A stretch of DNA of 63,986 nucleotides. Origin: CAZOIA01 sp964579675 (GTDB taxonomy: Bacteria > Planctomycetota > Phycisphaerae > UBA1845 > PWPN01). How positions within the stretch are numbered: the first letter of the stretch is position 1; each line of letters begins with the position of its first letter. The position numbers and the translations under genes are program-made. The notes beneath the pieces are model-generated. The model saw nothing but the letters and a program-made list of their open reading frames with translations, was not told the origin of the DNA and did not search any database. The stretch spans positions 1 to 63,986 of the forward strand of contig CAZOIA010000005.1 of the NCBI GenBank assembly GCA_964579675.1, written 5' to 3'. Positions 1 through 8,931 of this stretch are shown here, one piece after another.

Positions 1-80
1 GAAACACCTGGGGGCGGCGCCTTCCAACAAGCCGCCCAAAGTGTCATGCACCCTCGGCTGACCTTAATGAGCAAAGCCGA

Positions 81-110
81 TTGACCTCCCACACCGATCT
101 GATGTATCAT
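81..110 (+). promoter_or_regulatory. Sigma70-type promoter for the amidase gene
   Basis: A TTGACC -35 box (81-86) is separated by 18 bp from a TATCAT -10 box (105-110). Transcription would begin near 117, giving a leader of about 23 nt before the ATG at 140. The boxes match the consensus at 5/6 and 5/6. Confidence 0.5.
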
Positions 111-139
111 TGCTGGTATACCCACAGGAGGGACGAATC

Positions 140-3100
140 ATGGCTGACAGGCTTGGCCGGTTGATATTGATCTGGGTGACGCTGAGTGGATTCGGTGCTG
201 CCGGCGGCGCGGAGACCGTATACCTCCGATTCGAGTCAGACGGAGGTATCACCCTGGCCGGGCGCCCGGTGCCTGCGGGCACCTCGCCGATAGAGACGGC
301 CATTTACAAGCTGGTGGCCGGTCCGACCGAAGAGGAGGCCCAATCGGGCTTGTTATCGCGCATCCCCGCCGGCGTCCAGGTGATGGACCTCATCGTGTCC
401 GGCGACATGGTCAGCGTGGACCTCTCCGAGGAAATCCTGACCGGCCTCGACGAGGCGGCGCTGCTGGGCATCTTCGATCAGTTTCGCACAACCCTCCTCG
501 ACTTCCCCGAGATTCTCAGCATCCGCCTGACGTGCAAAGGCGAGCTGCTTTCGTCATACCTGGAGCCGGCGGTTTCTTATGGAACCCCGGCACCAGCGGT
601 CCCGCCTTTGAACGTCGGCCTGGAGGGAACGGGCCTGGCGGGCAAGAACATAACGATCGGGCCTTCGCACGGCCGCTATTGGAACGGGTCAGGCTGGTAC
701 TGGCAGCGCTCGGACCCGTGCGGATTCGGCGAGGCCGTGCTCGAGGACACGAACAGCATACGCCTCATGCAGTTCCTGCATCAGTACCTTACCCAGGACG
801 GCGCGACGGTTCACGTTCCCCGCGAGCTTGACGAAAGCAACTGCTGCAACGGGAGCACCGGGCTGCACTGGTGGAAGATGGCGGCCTACTCCTGGCTTCG
901 CCACGCCGGCCTTCCCTGCTCGGTATGGGGCAGCTCCTCGGGAAGCTGCTCTTCCGAGACCGGGCCCAATCGCTACTCCGACGACATCAGGGCCCGCCCG
1001 CTCTTCGCCGACTATCGGGGATCGGACATCTACGTATCCCACCACACCAACGCGGGAGGGGGTGGGACGGCCAACGGCACCATCACCTTCCGTGACACGG
1101 CCATGGAGCACCCCGAGCACGAAGCCGCCAGCTACAGCCTCGCTTTGAACATCCAGAACAGCATAGTGGCCACGATTCGGGAGATGTACGACGCTGGCTG
1201 GTACGACCGCGGGGTGGCCGACTCGAACGGCGGGTTCGGCGAGATTCGCATTCCGGACCGGCCCGCGTGCCTGATCGAGCTCGCGTTCCACGACAACTGC
1301 ACCCGCGACGCCCTTTACCTCACGGACAATTTCTTCCGGTCACTGTCGGAATGGGCGGTATACAAGGGCATCTGCAACTACTTCGGAAATGCTCCCACCT
1401 GGGATAAGTATTCCTGCGAGTACGTCAGCGACACCATTCCCTCCAACATGAGCCCGGGGCAAAGCTGCAACGTGAGCGTCACGTTCCGGAATCGCGGCGT
1501 CCTGTGGACGACGGCCCGCGACTTCCGCCTGGGGGCAGTGGACGACAGCGACCCGTTCACATCCTTCACCCGCTTGGACATCTCGGGCGAGGTAAGGCCC
1601 GGTCAGACCTACACCTTCAGCTTCACCATGACCGCGCCGTCCAGCCCCGGGACGTACATCACCGACTGGCGGATGGTGCGCGACGGGGTCGCCTGGTTCG
1701 GGCCCACGCACAGCGAACAGGTGAACGTGGGCTCGGGACCGTTCCCACCGACCATCACCCAGCATCCTTCCAGCCAGACGGTGGCCCCCGGTGACACGGC
1801 GACCTTTACCGTCCAGGCGATCGGCGATGCGCCCCTCTCCTATCAATGGCAGAAGGACGGCGGCGACTTGTCCAACGGCGGCAGGATCTCCGGCGCCACC
1901 TCGACCACGCTGCAGATCTCCAGCGTAAACAGCGGCGATGCGGGCGACTACCAGTGCGTCGTGACCAACCCTTACGGCAGCGCAACCTCCAACCCGGCAA
2001 CCCTGACCGTCTACTCAGGCCCGATTGAGTTCATTGTCGAGTCCCGCTCCGGCGGTCAGAACTACGACCATTTCTCGAAGGTTGGCGACTGGCGCGACAG
2101 TACCAGCAAGAGCAGCGCGCCCGGCACCACGGCGGGCATCGGCAGCGTCTGGACGAGCACGGCCTATGCCGGTCGATCGGCCACCTACAGCTTCACGCCG
2201 AACGTCACCGGTACCTACGAGGTATTTGCTACCTGGGTATATTCCACCAACGCCTGTCCCAGTGCCGAACACATCGTGACCCACGCCGACGGCTCCGCCA
2301 CGCTGTACATGGATCAGCTCAGCGGCGGCAACGCGTGGAACTCGCTTGGTGAGTATGACTTCAACGCCGGCATCGCGTATACGGTCGTTCAGCGCACGGA
2401 CGGATCTTCGGGTGGCGGCGTTTTCCGGGCCGACGCGGTCAAGTGGGAACTCCTCGGCGGCCCCGTGGATCCGCCGATCATCACGGAGCACCCCTCCAGC
2501 CAGAGCGTCTGTCCCGGGGCCGCGGCTGTCTTCAGCGTGACCGCCATCGGTGAGGGCCCCCTGAGCTACCAGTGGCAGAAGAACGAGGCCAATCTCAGCG
2601 ACGGCGGGCATTACTCCGGGGCTACGACTTCGGCGCTGACCGTTTCCAATGCCGACGGCGGCGACGTAGCGGGCTACCGCTGTGTAGTGAGCAACGCCGG
2701 CGGCGATACGACCTCGAACTCGGCCTCCTTGTCACTCAAGGCGGCTACCACGATCACCCAGCACCCGCTGTCGCAGGAGGTCACACCGGGGACCGACGTC
2801 AGCTTCACCGTGCAGGCAACGGGCGAAGGGACGCTCAGCTATCAATGGCAGAAGAACGGCGGCAACCTGAGCAACGGCGGGCGAATCTCCGGGGCAACGA
2901 CCGCGACCCTGCAGATATCGGACGTCGATGAAACCGACCAGGGCGAATACCGCTGTGTGGTGACCGCTGGCTGTGGAAGCGCGACGTCGAATGCGGCGAC
3001 CCTGACGGTCAGCGGTTCGCCGGCCGTCCCGGGCGACTTCGACGGGGACGGGGATGTGGACCAGGAGGACTTCGGCTTCATCCAGGCTTGCCTGACCGGT

Positions 3101-3241
3101 ACCGCCGCCGGTCCGCCTGCACCCGGTTGTGAAGATGCCAACCTGGACGGCGACAATGACGTGGATCAGGCCGACATGGGCATCTTCCAGGGATGTGTGT
3201 CAGGCGCCAATGTGCCGGGCGATCCGGATTGTGCAGGCTGA
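140..3241 (+). CDS. Secreted N-acetylmuramoyl-L-alanine amidase with GerMN, Ig-like and dockerin-like domains
   Basis: This 1033-residue exported protein should cleave the MurNAc-L-Ala bond of peptidoglycan. The ATG at 140 is chosen over 110 because AGGAGG (126-131) sits 8 nt upstream and a signal peptide follows directly (residues 1-24). Domains in order: GerMN-like (about 26-140); zinc Amidase_3 (about 165-400) with probable zinc ligands His177, Glu202 and His302 and catalytic Glu380 (in CLIELAFHDN); an NBR1-type Ig-like domain (410-520); an Ig-like domain (525-615); a golvesin/xanthan-lyase-like beta domain (620-745); two more Ig-like domains (750-925); and a C-terminal pair of Asp-rich dockerin-like motifs (935-1033). 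The GerMN and amidase pairing is known from spore and cell-wall proteins; the long adhesive tail is unusual and suggests surface attachment or complex assembly. It is monocistronic with its own promoter. Confidence 0.85.
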   Translation: MADRLGRLILIWVTLSGFGAAGGAETVYLRFESDGGITLAGRPVPAGTSPIETAIYKLVAGPTEEEAQSGLLSRIPAGVQVMDLIVSGDMVSVDLSEEILTGLDEAALLGIFDQFRTTLLDFPEILSIRLTCKGELLSSYLEPAVSYGTPAPAVPPLNVGLEGTGLAGKNITIGPSHGRYWNGSGWYWQRSDPCGFGEAVLEDTNSIRLMQFLHQYLTQDGATVHVPRELDESNCCNGSTGLHWWKMAAYSWLRHAGLPCSVWGSSSGSCSSETGPNRYSDDIRARPLFADYRGSDIYVSHHTNAGGGGTANGTITFRDTAMEHPEHEAASYSLALNIQNSIVATIREMYDAGWYDRGVADSNGGFGEIRIPDRPACLIELAFHDNCTRDALYLTDNFFRSLSEWAVYKGICNYFGNAPTWDKYSCEYVSDTIPSNMSPGQSCNVSVTFRNRGVLWTTARDFRLGAVDDSDPFTSFTRLDISGEVRPGQTYTFSFTMTAPSSPGTYITDWRMVRDGVAWFGPTHSEQVNVGSGPFPPTITQHPSSQTVAPGDTATFTVQAIGDAPLSYQWQKDGGDLSNGGRISGATSTTLQISSVNSGDAGDYQCVVTNPYGSATSNPATLTVYSGPIEFIVESRSGGQNYDHFSKVGDWRDSTSKSSAPGTTAGIGSVWTSTAYAGRSATYSFTPNVTGTYEVFATWVYSTNACPSAEHIVTHADGSATLYMDQLSGGNAWNSLGEYDFNAGIAYTVVQRTDGSSGGGVFRADAVKWELLGGPVDPPIITEHPSSQSVCPGAAAVFSVTAIGEGPLSYQWQKNEANLSDGGHYSGATTSALTVSNADGGDVAGYRCVVSNAGGDTTSNSASLSLKAATTITQHPLSQEVTPGTDVSFTVQATGEGTLSYQWQKNGGNLSNGGRISGATTATLQISDVDETDQGEYRCVVTAGCGSATSNAATLTVSGSPAVPGDFDGDGDVDQEDFGFIQACLTGTAAGPPAPGCEDANLDGDNDVDQADMGIFQGCVSGANVPGDPDCAG

Positions 3242-3515
3242 TTCTGCACAGCGGCGCTTCCTCAAGCCTCCCGTTGGCGTTTTGCCGGTTGATCGAATAG
3301 CCCGGTACACAGGGCTAACGGATCCGTTCTCGGGGCCCTTGTGGGCCGCTGACCCTTCAACATATGACCCTTTCACTCACTACACGCCGTCGGTAGCGAT
3401 ATGCATTTGCAGGATTGACTCGATCACGACAACGCGAAAGAAGACGTTGAGGAACCCCTCGAAGTACCCCCGGATCATCCTGTTTGGCGAAGAAAGGTTA
3501 ATTCACTCAAACTGA
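3242..3515. other. Intergenic stretch without recognisable genes
   Basis: This is the first part of a 590-base gap between the amidase and the Tat-exported glycosidase. Small open frames here show no family resemblance and lack ribosome-binding sites. The rest of the gap is occupied by the repeat at 3516-3701 and the promoter at 3749-3777. Confidence 0.5.
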
Positions 3516-3701
3516 CCGGTTTCTGTGCGTCCGTCGTACGTAACACCAAAGAGCCGCGGGCTTTAGCCCGGTACGTGTTTAGCTACCTCCGATGCGATCA
3601 GAGCCGGCCTCTGTGAGGCCGGTGTTTCCTCGGACGGGCAAGCCTCGCGCCGCGCAGGCTTCAGGCCTGCGGCTCCTTACGTTGGAATCGGTCAGTTTGA
3701 G
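3516..3701. repeat. MITE-like repeat with 13-bp terminal inverted repeats and internal hairpins
   Basis: The ends are perfect 13-bp inverted repeats, CTCAAACTGACCG (3516-3528) and CGGTCAGTTTGAG (3689-3701). The interior contains three hairpins: CGGGCT-TT-AGCCCG, CCGGCCTC-TGT-GAGGCCGG and CAGGC-TTCAG-GCCTG. Its left half recurs at 8751-8815, and its GATCAGAGCCGGCCTCTG segment recurs at 35841-35885. No coding capacity is seen. It looks like a non-autonomous mobile or REP-type intergenic element. Confidence 0.6.
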
Positions 3702-3748
3702 GATTCTAGAACTCACAGCGATTCGCCCAAGATGAAGGTCCAGTTCCG

Positions 3749-3777
3749 TTGGCCTGACGTGTGTGGTCGATTATACT
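3749..3777 (+). promoter_or_regulatory. Sigma70-type promoter for the Tat-exported glycosidase
   Basis: TTGGCC (3749-3754), a 17-bp spacer and TATACT (3772-3777). Predicted transcription starts near 3784, about 50 nt before the ATG at 3834. It lies just downstream of the repeat ending at 3701. Confidence 0.5.
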
Positions 3778-3833
3778 GGCGCACGGGGCAGGCTTTCGGA
3801 ACTGAGCTGCTTATTCAACGAGGAGAACCCAGG

Positions 3834-4973
3834 ATGTGGCCAAATGGGGAACAAGTCAGTGCGGGTACGCGACGAGCTTTTCTGAAGTGTGCCGGTGCGG
3901 TCGCTTTCGCGGGGGCAGCAAGACGTGTTGCGGCAGCCGAGCACGAAGCCGCGGTCCAGAAAGCACCCGACATGAACGTCATCGGATTCGAGAGAACGCT
4001 GGCCAGGATGCGATTCGACTACTATCGCCATCCACCGATCGACATCATCGAGAAGGGGTTTCGGCCGATAGGGGGCAGCGTCGCCGATTTCTGCACGGTG
4101 CATCATGAGGGCCGGGATCACTTCTTCTACATCGAGAGACGTTTGCGGGAGGGCACGCCCTTCTTCCCGGGCCACGAGATCTACTTCGGACACGCTTCGA
4201 CCGCAGACTTCCTCAAGTGGGAGGTTCACGACCCGGTCATGCTGATTCGACCCGGGACGTGGGAGGAGGCCCACGTGTGGGCTCCGTTCATTCTGCGGAA
4301 CGGCGGTGAGTACATCATGGTATACACGGGCCTGAACCGGCACCTGTCGCAGGATCTCGGGCTGGCGTCGAGCAGCGACCTTTTCGACTGGAAGCGCTGG
4401 GCCAGCAACCCGATCTCGCCGGCCAAGGGCAGAGACTGGTCGGCCTGGTGGACGGACGATATCTGTAGTTGCCGCGATCCGCACATGTTCCGCCACGATG
4501 GCCGGGTCTGGTTGATCTACACTGCCAACACGAAAGAGGGTGCATCATGCCTGGCCCTGACCAGTACGACGGACTTCAGACAATGGAGGGACCACGGTCC
4601 AATACTCATCGGCCCCAAGACGGGTTACGAGCCCCATCTCTGGGGTGGGCATCCGCAGGGCAGCCTGGAATCGGCTAACCTTTCAAAACGGTGCGGGCGG
4701 TGGGTCCTCGTCCTCAGCGCCACGATCCGAGGCAAAGGGGGCGGTAGCTGGATTCTCGAGAGCGATCGGATGGACGCATTCCGGCTGTCAGAGCTGCGTC
4801 GGTTCTGGCCGGGCAGTGGCTGTATCGAAGTTGTCAGGGATCGGGGCAATCGTTCCCTGCTGGCGGGCGTTCCGGGGGGGGGCATTCGATTTGGCGAAGT
4901 GGACTGGAGCGCCCCGCAGCCCACGGCGGACTTTGTCACCCGCAAGCAACTGGAACGCTGGCAGACCGCTTGA
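3834..4973 (+). CDS. Tat-exported five-bladed beta-propeller glycosidase (GH43/GH32-like)
   Basis: A 379-residue putative glycoside hydrolase of the GH32/43/62/68 propeller superfamily. The start at 3834 has GAGGAG (3820-3825) 8 nt upstream. A twin-arginine signal (TRRAFLKCAGAVAFAG, residues about 11-27) predicts folded export. Propeller-type motifs include WAPFIL, CRDPHMF (a likely pKa-modulating Asp) and GYEPHLWGG (a likely acid/base Glu). Residues around TVHHEGRDHFFYIE may supply the remaining Asp. It is preceded by its own promoter and converges on the fragment and pectate-lyase-like gene downstream. Substrate cannot be deduced; GH43, GH32 and GH130-like members all fit. Confidence 0.65.
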   Translation: MWPNGEQVSAGTRRAFLKCAGAVAFAGAARRVAAAEHEAAVQKAPDMNVIGFERTLARMRFDYYRHPPIDIIEKGFRPIGGSVADFCTVHHEGRDHFFYIERRLREGTPFFPGHEIYFGHASTADFLKWEVHDPVMLIRPGTWEEAHVWAPFILRNGGEYIMVYTGLNRHLSQDLGLASSSDLFDWKRWASNPISPAKGRDWSAWWTDDICSCRDPHMFRHDGRVWLIYTANTKEGASCLALTSTTDFRQWRDHGPILIGPKTGYEPHLWGGHPQGSLESANLSKRCGRWVLVLSATIRGKGGGSWILESDRMDAFRLSELRRFWPGSGCIEVVRDRGNRSLLAGVPGGGIRFGEVDWSAPQPTADFVTRKQLERWQTA

Positions 4974-4992
4974 ACGTGAAGAGAACCCGTGA

Positions 4993-5271
4993 TTACTTCA
5001 ACTTGATGTAGCCTACGCCAGACTCATAGTCGTTCACAGCCTGCTCGCTGGCACCGACGGTCTCGATGGTCAGGCGGTTCTGCTCTTCATGCACGTCGAA
5101 AACGCCAGGATCAGTTTCCTCTGCAAGCTCAACGGGCTGGTGATGAGTATTGCCAACCTCGCCAGGTTCTTGATCGTTGACGTATAGTTGCACCTTAGCG
5201 TAATCACTGTTCCTGCTGGGGCGAACGATCACGTGCCTGCTGGCGGCAGCGTCCCGTGGATGTGCGCGCAA
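4993..5271 (-). pseudogene. C-terminal remnant of a carbohydrate-active protein (DUF2961/GH172-like tail)
   Basis: The 92 codons encode a tail resembling the C-terminal beta-domain of DUF2961/GH172-type proteins (DYAKVQLYVNDQEPGE, then VFDVHEEQNRLTIETVGASE and GYIKLK at the end). The N-terminal catalytic part is absent, there is no signal peptide, and the frame differs from the upstream pectate-lyase-like gene that ends only 17 nt away. It is read as a truncated leftover of a deleted gene. The family assignment is from memory and tentative; a short real protein is possible but less likely. Confidence 0.4.
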
Positions 5272-5288
5272 CTGGCACAGCCGATGTA

Positions 5289-6365
5289 CTATTCACTCAC
5301 GCGTGGTGGGTCGGTGCCATACGCGTTGTTCTCGACCTGGGTGTTTCCTGGTGCGCGGACGGCGAGCTGGGGCCCGGCGTGACGTGGAAACCAGTTGTAG
5401 GAGACCTTGCATCCGTCTTGCGGAACACCACGAATGACAATGGGCGTATTCGAGGCACGAAAGGTGTTGTGCTGGATGACGATCTTCGTCCCGGCAATGT
5501 CGGTGCCGTCCTTGCGGTCGCGCCCGCCGTGCATGTCAAAGCAGTGGCTGAGCGACGTGCCCAGTTCCACGTTGTGTCGGGCCTCGTAGCCGCAGCCAGG
5601 TCGGCCGGTGCCGGCGATCGAGTGACGATTGAAGTCGAACAGGTTCCGCTCAATCAATGACGACGCAACGTCGTGAGAGACGCCATAACCGAGCCCCTGG
5701 TACTGGCAGTGGTGAATGAAACTGTGGTGGATGTGATGCCGGTCGCCCTTAATAAGGTAGACAGCACCGTGGCTGAACCCGGAGATATCGCAGTTATCGA
5801 CCTCGAGGCCCGGGTGTTCGGTGGTGATTCCGTTGGACGTGGGCAGCTTATAGTAGTACTTGTGGCCGCGTCCTTCGGCAAACGAACGATGATGGTGATC
5901 GAGATATCGCTTGGGGTTGGGGCCTCGGAGTCGCAGGCCAGTCACGCGCACCTCGGGCCCGGTTATGCGAATCAGCGCCGGCGTCTTGAGCGCGTCGGAG
6001 CAGATCAGTGCACCCTCTGATCGGTCCTGGCCGCGGTTTCCTGCGAGTGTGACTCCGGCGGGGATTTCAATGACGAGTTGTTCGATGTACACTCGCGCGG
6101 TGCAATCGATCACTGTCTGTCCCGGGATGAAAACAACCTGGCCGGCCTTCGCCTTGCCGAGGGCTTGGAGCAGCTCATCAAGACTCTTGGCAACGAAGTC
6201 CCCCTTCGTGACGATCCTCGTGTAGCCGAGCCCGCCGCCGATCGGGCCGACCTCGTCAGCCTGAGCGCCGTATGTCTTGCCGTCCAGTTTGACCGATGTC
6301 GCATCCTCTGCGCGAACGGAAGCATAAACCAGCAATGACATGGAAAGAATTACAGCACGAGACAT
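5289..6365 (-). CDS. Secreted right-handed beta-helix protein, pectate-lyase-like
   Basis: A 358-residue exported protein with signal peptide MSRAVILSMSLLVYASVRA and a GGAGGA ribosome site 8 nt before the ATG. The body is a parallel beta-helix of the pectate lyase superfamily: an early 'GAVVFIPG'-type turn (AGQVVFIPGQTVIDC), repeated asparagine/histidine-rich coils (HHIHHSFIHHC, RHNVELGTS) and a C-terminal VSYNWFPRHAG coil. Such proteins cleave polygalacturonate by beta-elimination, but the exact PL family and catalytic residues are not certain. A perfect 8-bp palindrome at 6502-6523 upstream may be its operator. The gene ends next to a carbohydrate-gene remnant. Confidence 0.7.
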   Translation of the reverse strand: MSRAVILSMSLLVYASVRAEDATSVKLDGKTYGAQADEVGPIGGGLGYTRIVTKGDFVAKSLDELLQALGKAKAGQVVFIPGQTVIDCTARVYIEQLVIEIPAGVTLAGNRGQDRSEGALICSDALKTPALIRITGPEVRVTGLRLRGPNPKRYLDHHHRSFAEGRGHKYYYKLPTSNGITTEHPGLEVDNCDISGFSHGAVYLIKGDRHHIHHSFIHHCQYQGLGYGVSHDVASSLIERNLFDFNRHSIAGTGRPGCGYEARHNVELGTSLSHCFDMHGGRDRKDGTDIAGTKIVIQHNTFRASNTPIVIRGVPQDGCKVSYNWFPRHAGPQLAVRAPGNTQVENNAYGTDPPRVSE

Positions 6366-6501
6366 GGAACGTATCCTCCGACGTTTTCTCGGGAATCGAC
6401 TGCTTCCTGCCCACCCGCATAGGGTTATGCACAGGAATCCGGCTCAAGCGCTTTTCGCCGAGCGGCCAAACGAGTTCTCGGAATGCTACCATCTCCACGA
6501 T

Positions 6502-6523
6502 TCTGTGAATACCGGTTCACAGA
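6502..6523. promoter_or_regulatory. Palindromic operator candidate upstream of the pectate-lyase-like gene
   Basis: TCTGTGAA (6502-6509), six central bases, then TTCACAGA (6516-6523): perfect 8-bp arms. It contains TGTGA-N8-TCACA, like CRP/GntR-family half-sites but with wider spacing than the CRP N6. It lies about 140 bp upstream of the start at 6365 in the 327-bp leader; nothing else was recognised in that leader. Confidence 0.4.
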
Positions 6524-6692
6524 TTCGGCATATCAGTCATCTGAGCGGCACCGCCCTTACGTCCGATAATAACAGGCGTAAAAGCGCGTTTACTGGCGCC
6601 ACCCGGGGGTAGCGCGAGACTCCCTTGCCGAAAACAGCACCAGAAACCTGCCGATTCTCCTGCCTCCAGAGCTGCTGGGCCACCACTCAGAA

Positions 6693-8705
6693 TCAGCGGA
6701 TTCGGGCAACCACCGGCAACAGGAGGTGGGAAGGGTGCTCGGCGTCGTGGTAGACGCTGTTCCTGGCGATGACGGTGCGGTCGTTTGCCCGAAATGGATC
6801 GCCTGTGTTGGGGTTGGGTTCGAAGCGGGGCGCGTTACTGCTGGAGATGGCCACGCGGAGCCGATGCCCCCGGTTGAAGATGATGCTGGTAGACCAGAGG
6901 TCGATCTCGAAACGGTACACTTTGCCGGGCGCCAATAGTTCCTCGCGTTCGAATGAGTTCCGGTAGCGTGCCCTGATGATGCCGTCCTGAATCAGAACGG
7001 ACTTGCCGTCGGGGTAGACGTCCGTGAGCTTGGCCGTGAAATCGGTATCCCGGCAGGATGACGACGCGAACAGGACCATCTTGATGCGTCCCGTGACTTC
7101 AATCGGTTCGGCCAGAGGCTCCGAGGTGTACAGCAGCACGTCCGGGCGGTCCTCAATCCGACGCTGATCGAAAGGGCCCCGGGCGAGGATCAGATTGCAG
7201 CCGCCGAGCGTCGGCACCGGGTCTTCTGGATCATACCGGTAGCTTCGGGATTCTCCGCTGGAGGGCGGCTCGCTCTTTCGAAGGCGGCCGTCTGCGTGCA
7301 GGTAGAAGGGCGTGGTGGTGGAAGGCACGGGCCAGACGTCCAAATGCCTCCACTCGTGTCCCGGCGCACCCGGCTCATCGAAAGCGCCCATGATGTAGTA
7401 GGCGACGGCAGGCCCATTCACGACTCCATTCCCGACGCCCTTCAGCCAATAATCGAGCCAGGCCGTCGGGGACGTTTCCGGAGGTGGACGCACCGCCTGC
7501 TCGGGCAGCATGAACTCGCCTATCTTCCGACTGCGTCCGTGAACCCACGGCCCCATGAGGAGCTTCTGCTTGCCCCGCGCGCCTGGACCGCCCTGGTGCT
7601 GCCGCCACAGAAAGGCGTCGATGGTGCCCTGGCAGAACAGATCGTACCATCCGCCGATGAAGGTGCCCGGTACGTTGATCTCGGCGCTCCTTGTTGAGGC
7701 GTCTACCGAGCGCCACAGATCATCGTAGAGGGGGTGGTCCAGGAACAGCCGCAGGCATTCGGGCGAGAACTTGTTGTTCTTCAGCCAGCCCTGCACCGTT
7801 GCCCTGCGGAATGCACCGCCCTGAAAGACCGCGTGGTGGTACATGCTGCCGCAGGCGACGGCAATCGACTGGCAGACGAGGTGCGGCGGCGCGGAGCCCG
7901 CCGTCATGACCTGGGTGATACCCCCAGCGGAGGCGCCAAGCGTGGCCACCTTGCCGTTGCACCAGGGCTGGGACGCTGCCCATTCGATGGCGTCGTATCC
8001 ATCCTGTTGTTTGCCCCAGGCATCGGGTAAAAAAGGCAGATCCGTCTCGCCTTCGGAGCCGAAGCGACCCCGGAAATCCTGCCATACTACGGCATAGCCC
8101 TTATCGAGTTGGCTGAAGGGGAGGCCCCGGCTCGCCTTGTTATACGGTGTACGATAGAGCAGGGCAGGCAGGGGCGGATGTTTGCCGGCCGGCAGATACA
8201 CATCGGTCGCCAGTTTTGTTCCGTCGCGCATGGAGACCATCACGTCCCGCATGATGGTCGGCGGCGGCGGCAGGCAAAAATTAATGCCCGTGACACCATG
8301 CGTCAGGTCGAGACGCGCCATCTCCGAATGACGGAGATCCCTGGCCGTGGGCGTTGGCGTCCCGAACTTCACATCGGGATGGATCAGGTTCACCCGGTCC
8401 TTCGCGCAGGTGAAAGCGAAAACGTCGCGAAGCCCGGGCATGGTGATCGGCACCGAGAACTCGAAGCGTCCCTCGTCATCCGCAACCGCTACGCGCTCGG
8501 GTTTGACTCTGCTCCTGGGGCCCTTCCCACCGAGCGCCGTGGCCCGCACCACGCCGACCTCGATGCCGGGAATCGGCTTGCCTGAAGCCTCGTCAATGAC
8601 CCGTCCCTTCAAGCTGACGTGCTGCTCAGCAGCGAACAGGTCGGGCGGGCCGATCAGGCAACAAGCCAGGGAGCAAAGCACCACCAACTTCTGACGCAAA
8701 CACAT
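6693..8705 (-). CDS. Secreted CocE/NonD-family serine hydrolase (X-Pro dipeptidyl-peptidase S15-like)
   Basis: A 670-residue exported esterase or peptidase. Domains in order: a signal peptide (MCLRQKLVVLCSLACCLIG), a carboxypeptidase-regulatory-like beta domain (about 30-110, SLKGRVIDEASGKPIPGIEV), an alpha/beta hydrolase core (about 145-430) and a C-terminal jelly-roll typical of S15/CocE (about 450-670). The nucleophile Ser is in GKVATLGASAGG; the likely Asp is in GGWYDLF and the His in GPWVHG. Family members hydrolyse esters (cocaine esterase), amides or acyl-prolyl peptides. The ATG at 8705 has GAGGTG just upstream. The 5' region carries the half repeat at 8751-8815. Natural substrate unknown. 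Confidence 0.85.
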   Translation of the reverse strand: MCLRQKLVVLCSLACCLIGPPDLFAAEQHVSLKGRVIDEASGKPIPGIEVGVVRATALGGKGPRSRVKPERVAVADDEGRFEFSVPITMPGLRDVFAFTCAKDRVNLIHPDVKFGTPTPTARDLRHSEMARLDLTHGVTGINFCLPPPPTIMRDVMVSMRDGTKLATDVYLPAGKHPPLPALLYRTPYNKASRGLPFSQLDKGYAVVWQDFRGRFGSEGETDLPFLPDAWGKQQDGYDAIEWAASQPWCNGKVATLGASAGGITQVMTAGSAPPHLVCQSIAVACGSMYHHAVFQGGAFRRATVQGWLKNNKFSPECLRLFLDHPLYDDLWRSVDASTRSAEINVPGTFIGGWYDLFCQGTIDAFLWRQHQGGPGARGKQKLLMGPWVHGRSRKIGEFMLPEQAVRPPPETSPTAWLDYWLKGVGNGVVNGPAVAYYIMGAFDEPGAPGHEWRHLDVWPVPSTTTPFYLHADGRLRKSEPPSSGESRSYRYDPEDPVPTLGGCNLILARGPFDQRRIEDRPDVLLYTSEPLAEPIEVTGRIKMVLFASSSCRDTDFTAKLTDVYPDGKSVLIQDGIIRARYRNSFEREELLAPGKVYRFEIDLWSTSIIFNRGHRLRVAISSSNAPRFEPNPNTGDPFRANDRTVIARNSVYHDAEHPSHLLLPVVARIR

Positions 8706-8750
8706 GTTTCACCTCACCGTTTCACCTGACGTGACGTTAGCAAGCTACTG

Positions 8751-8815
8751 AAACTGACCGATTCCTCTGCGCCCGTCGCGCGTAAGATCAAAGTGCCGCG
8801 GGCTTCAGCCCGCGC
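8751..8815 (+). repeat. Half copy of the CTCAAACTGACCG repeat family
   Basis: It aligns with 3518-3570: AAACTGACCG, then a CTGTGCG/CCGTCG-like stretch, then a CAAAG(A/T)GCCGCGGGCTT hairpin. The right terminal repeat seen at 3689-3701 is missing. It occupies the leader of the CocE-family gene. Confidence 0.5.
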
Positions 8816-8931
8816 GGCTCCTCCAATGAGTCCAGAGCTTCGTGCCCGTTCGCAAGGCCGCGGAAGCGCCGGTTCGAGGCGCCCGGCGCCCGGTGACGAT
8901 TGTGAAACGGCGAAGCAGGGATTGGGACAGC

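Noticed and set aside
3129..3515. 128-codon open frame overlapping the amidase end
   Set aside because: It overlaps the dockerin-like coding sequence in another frame and has no start signal.
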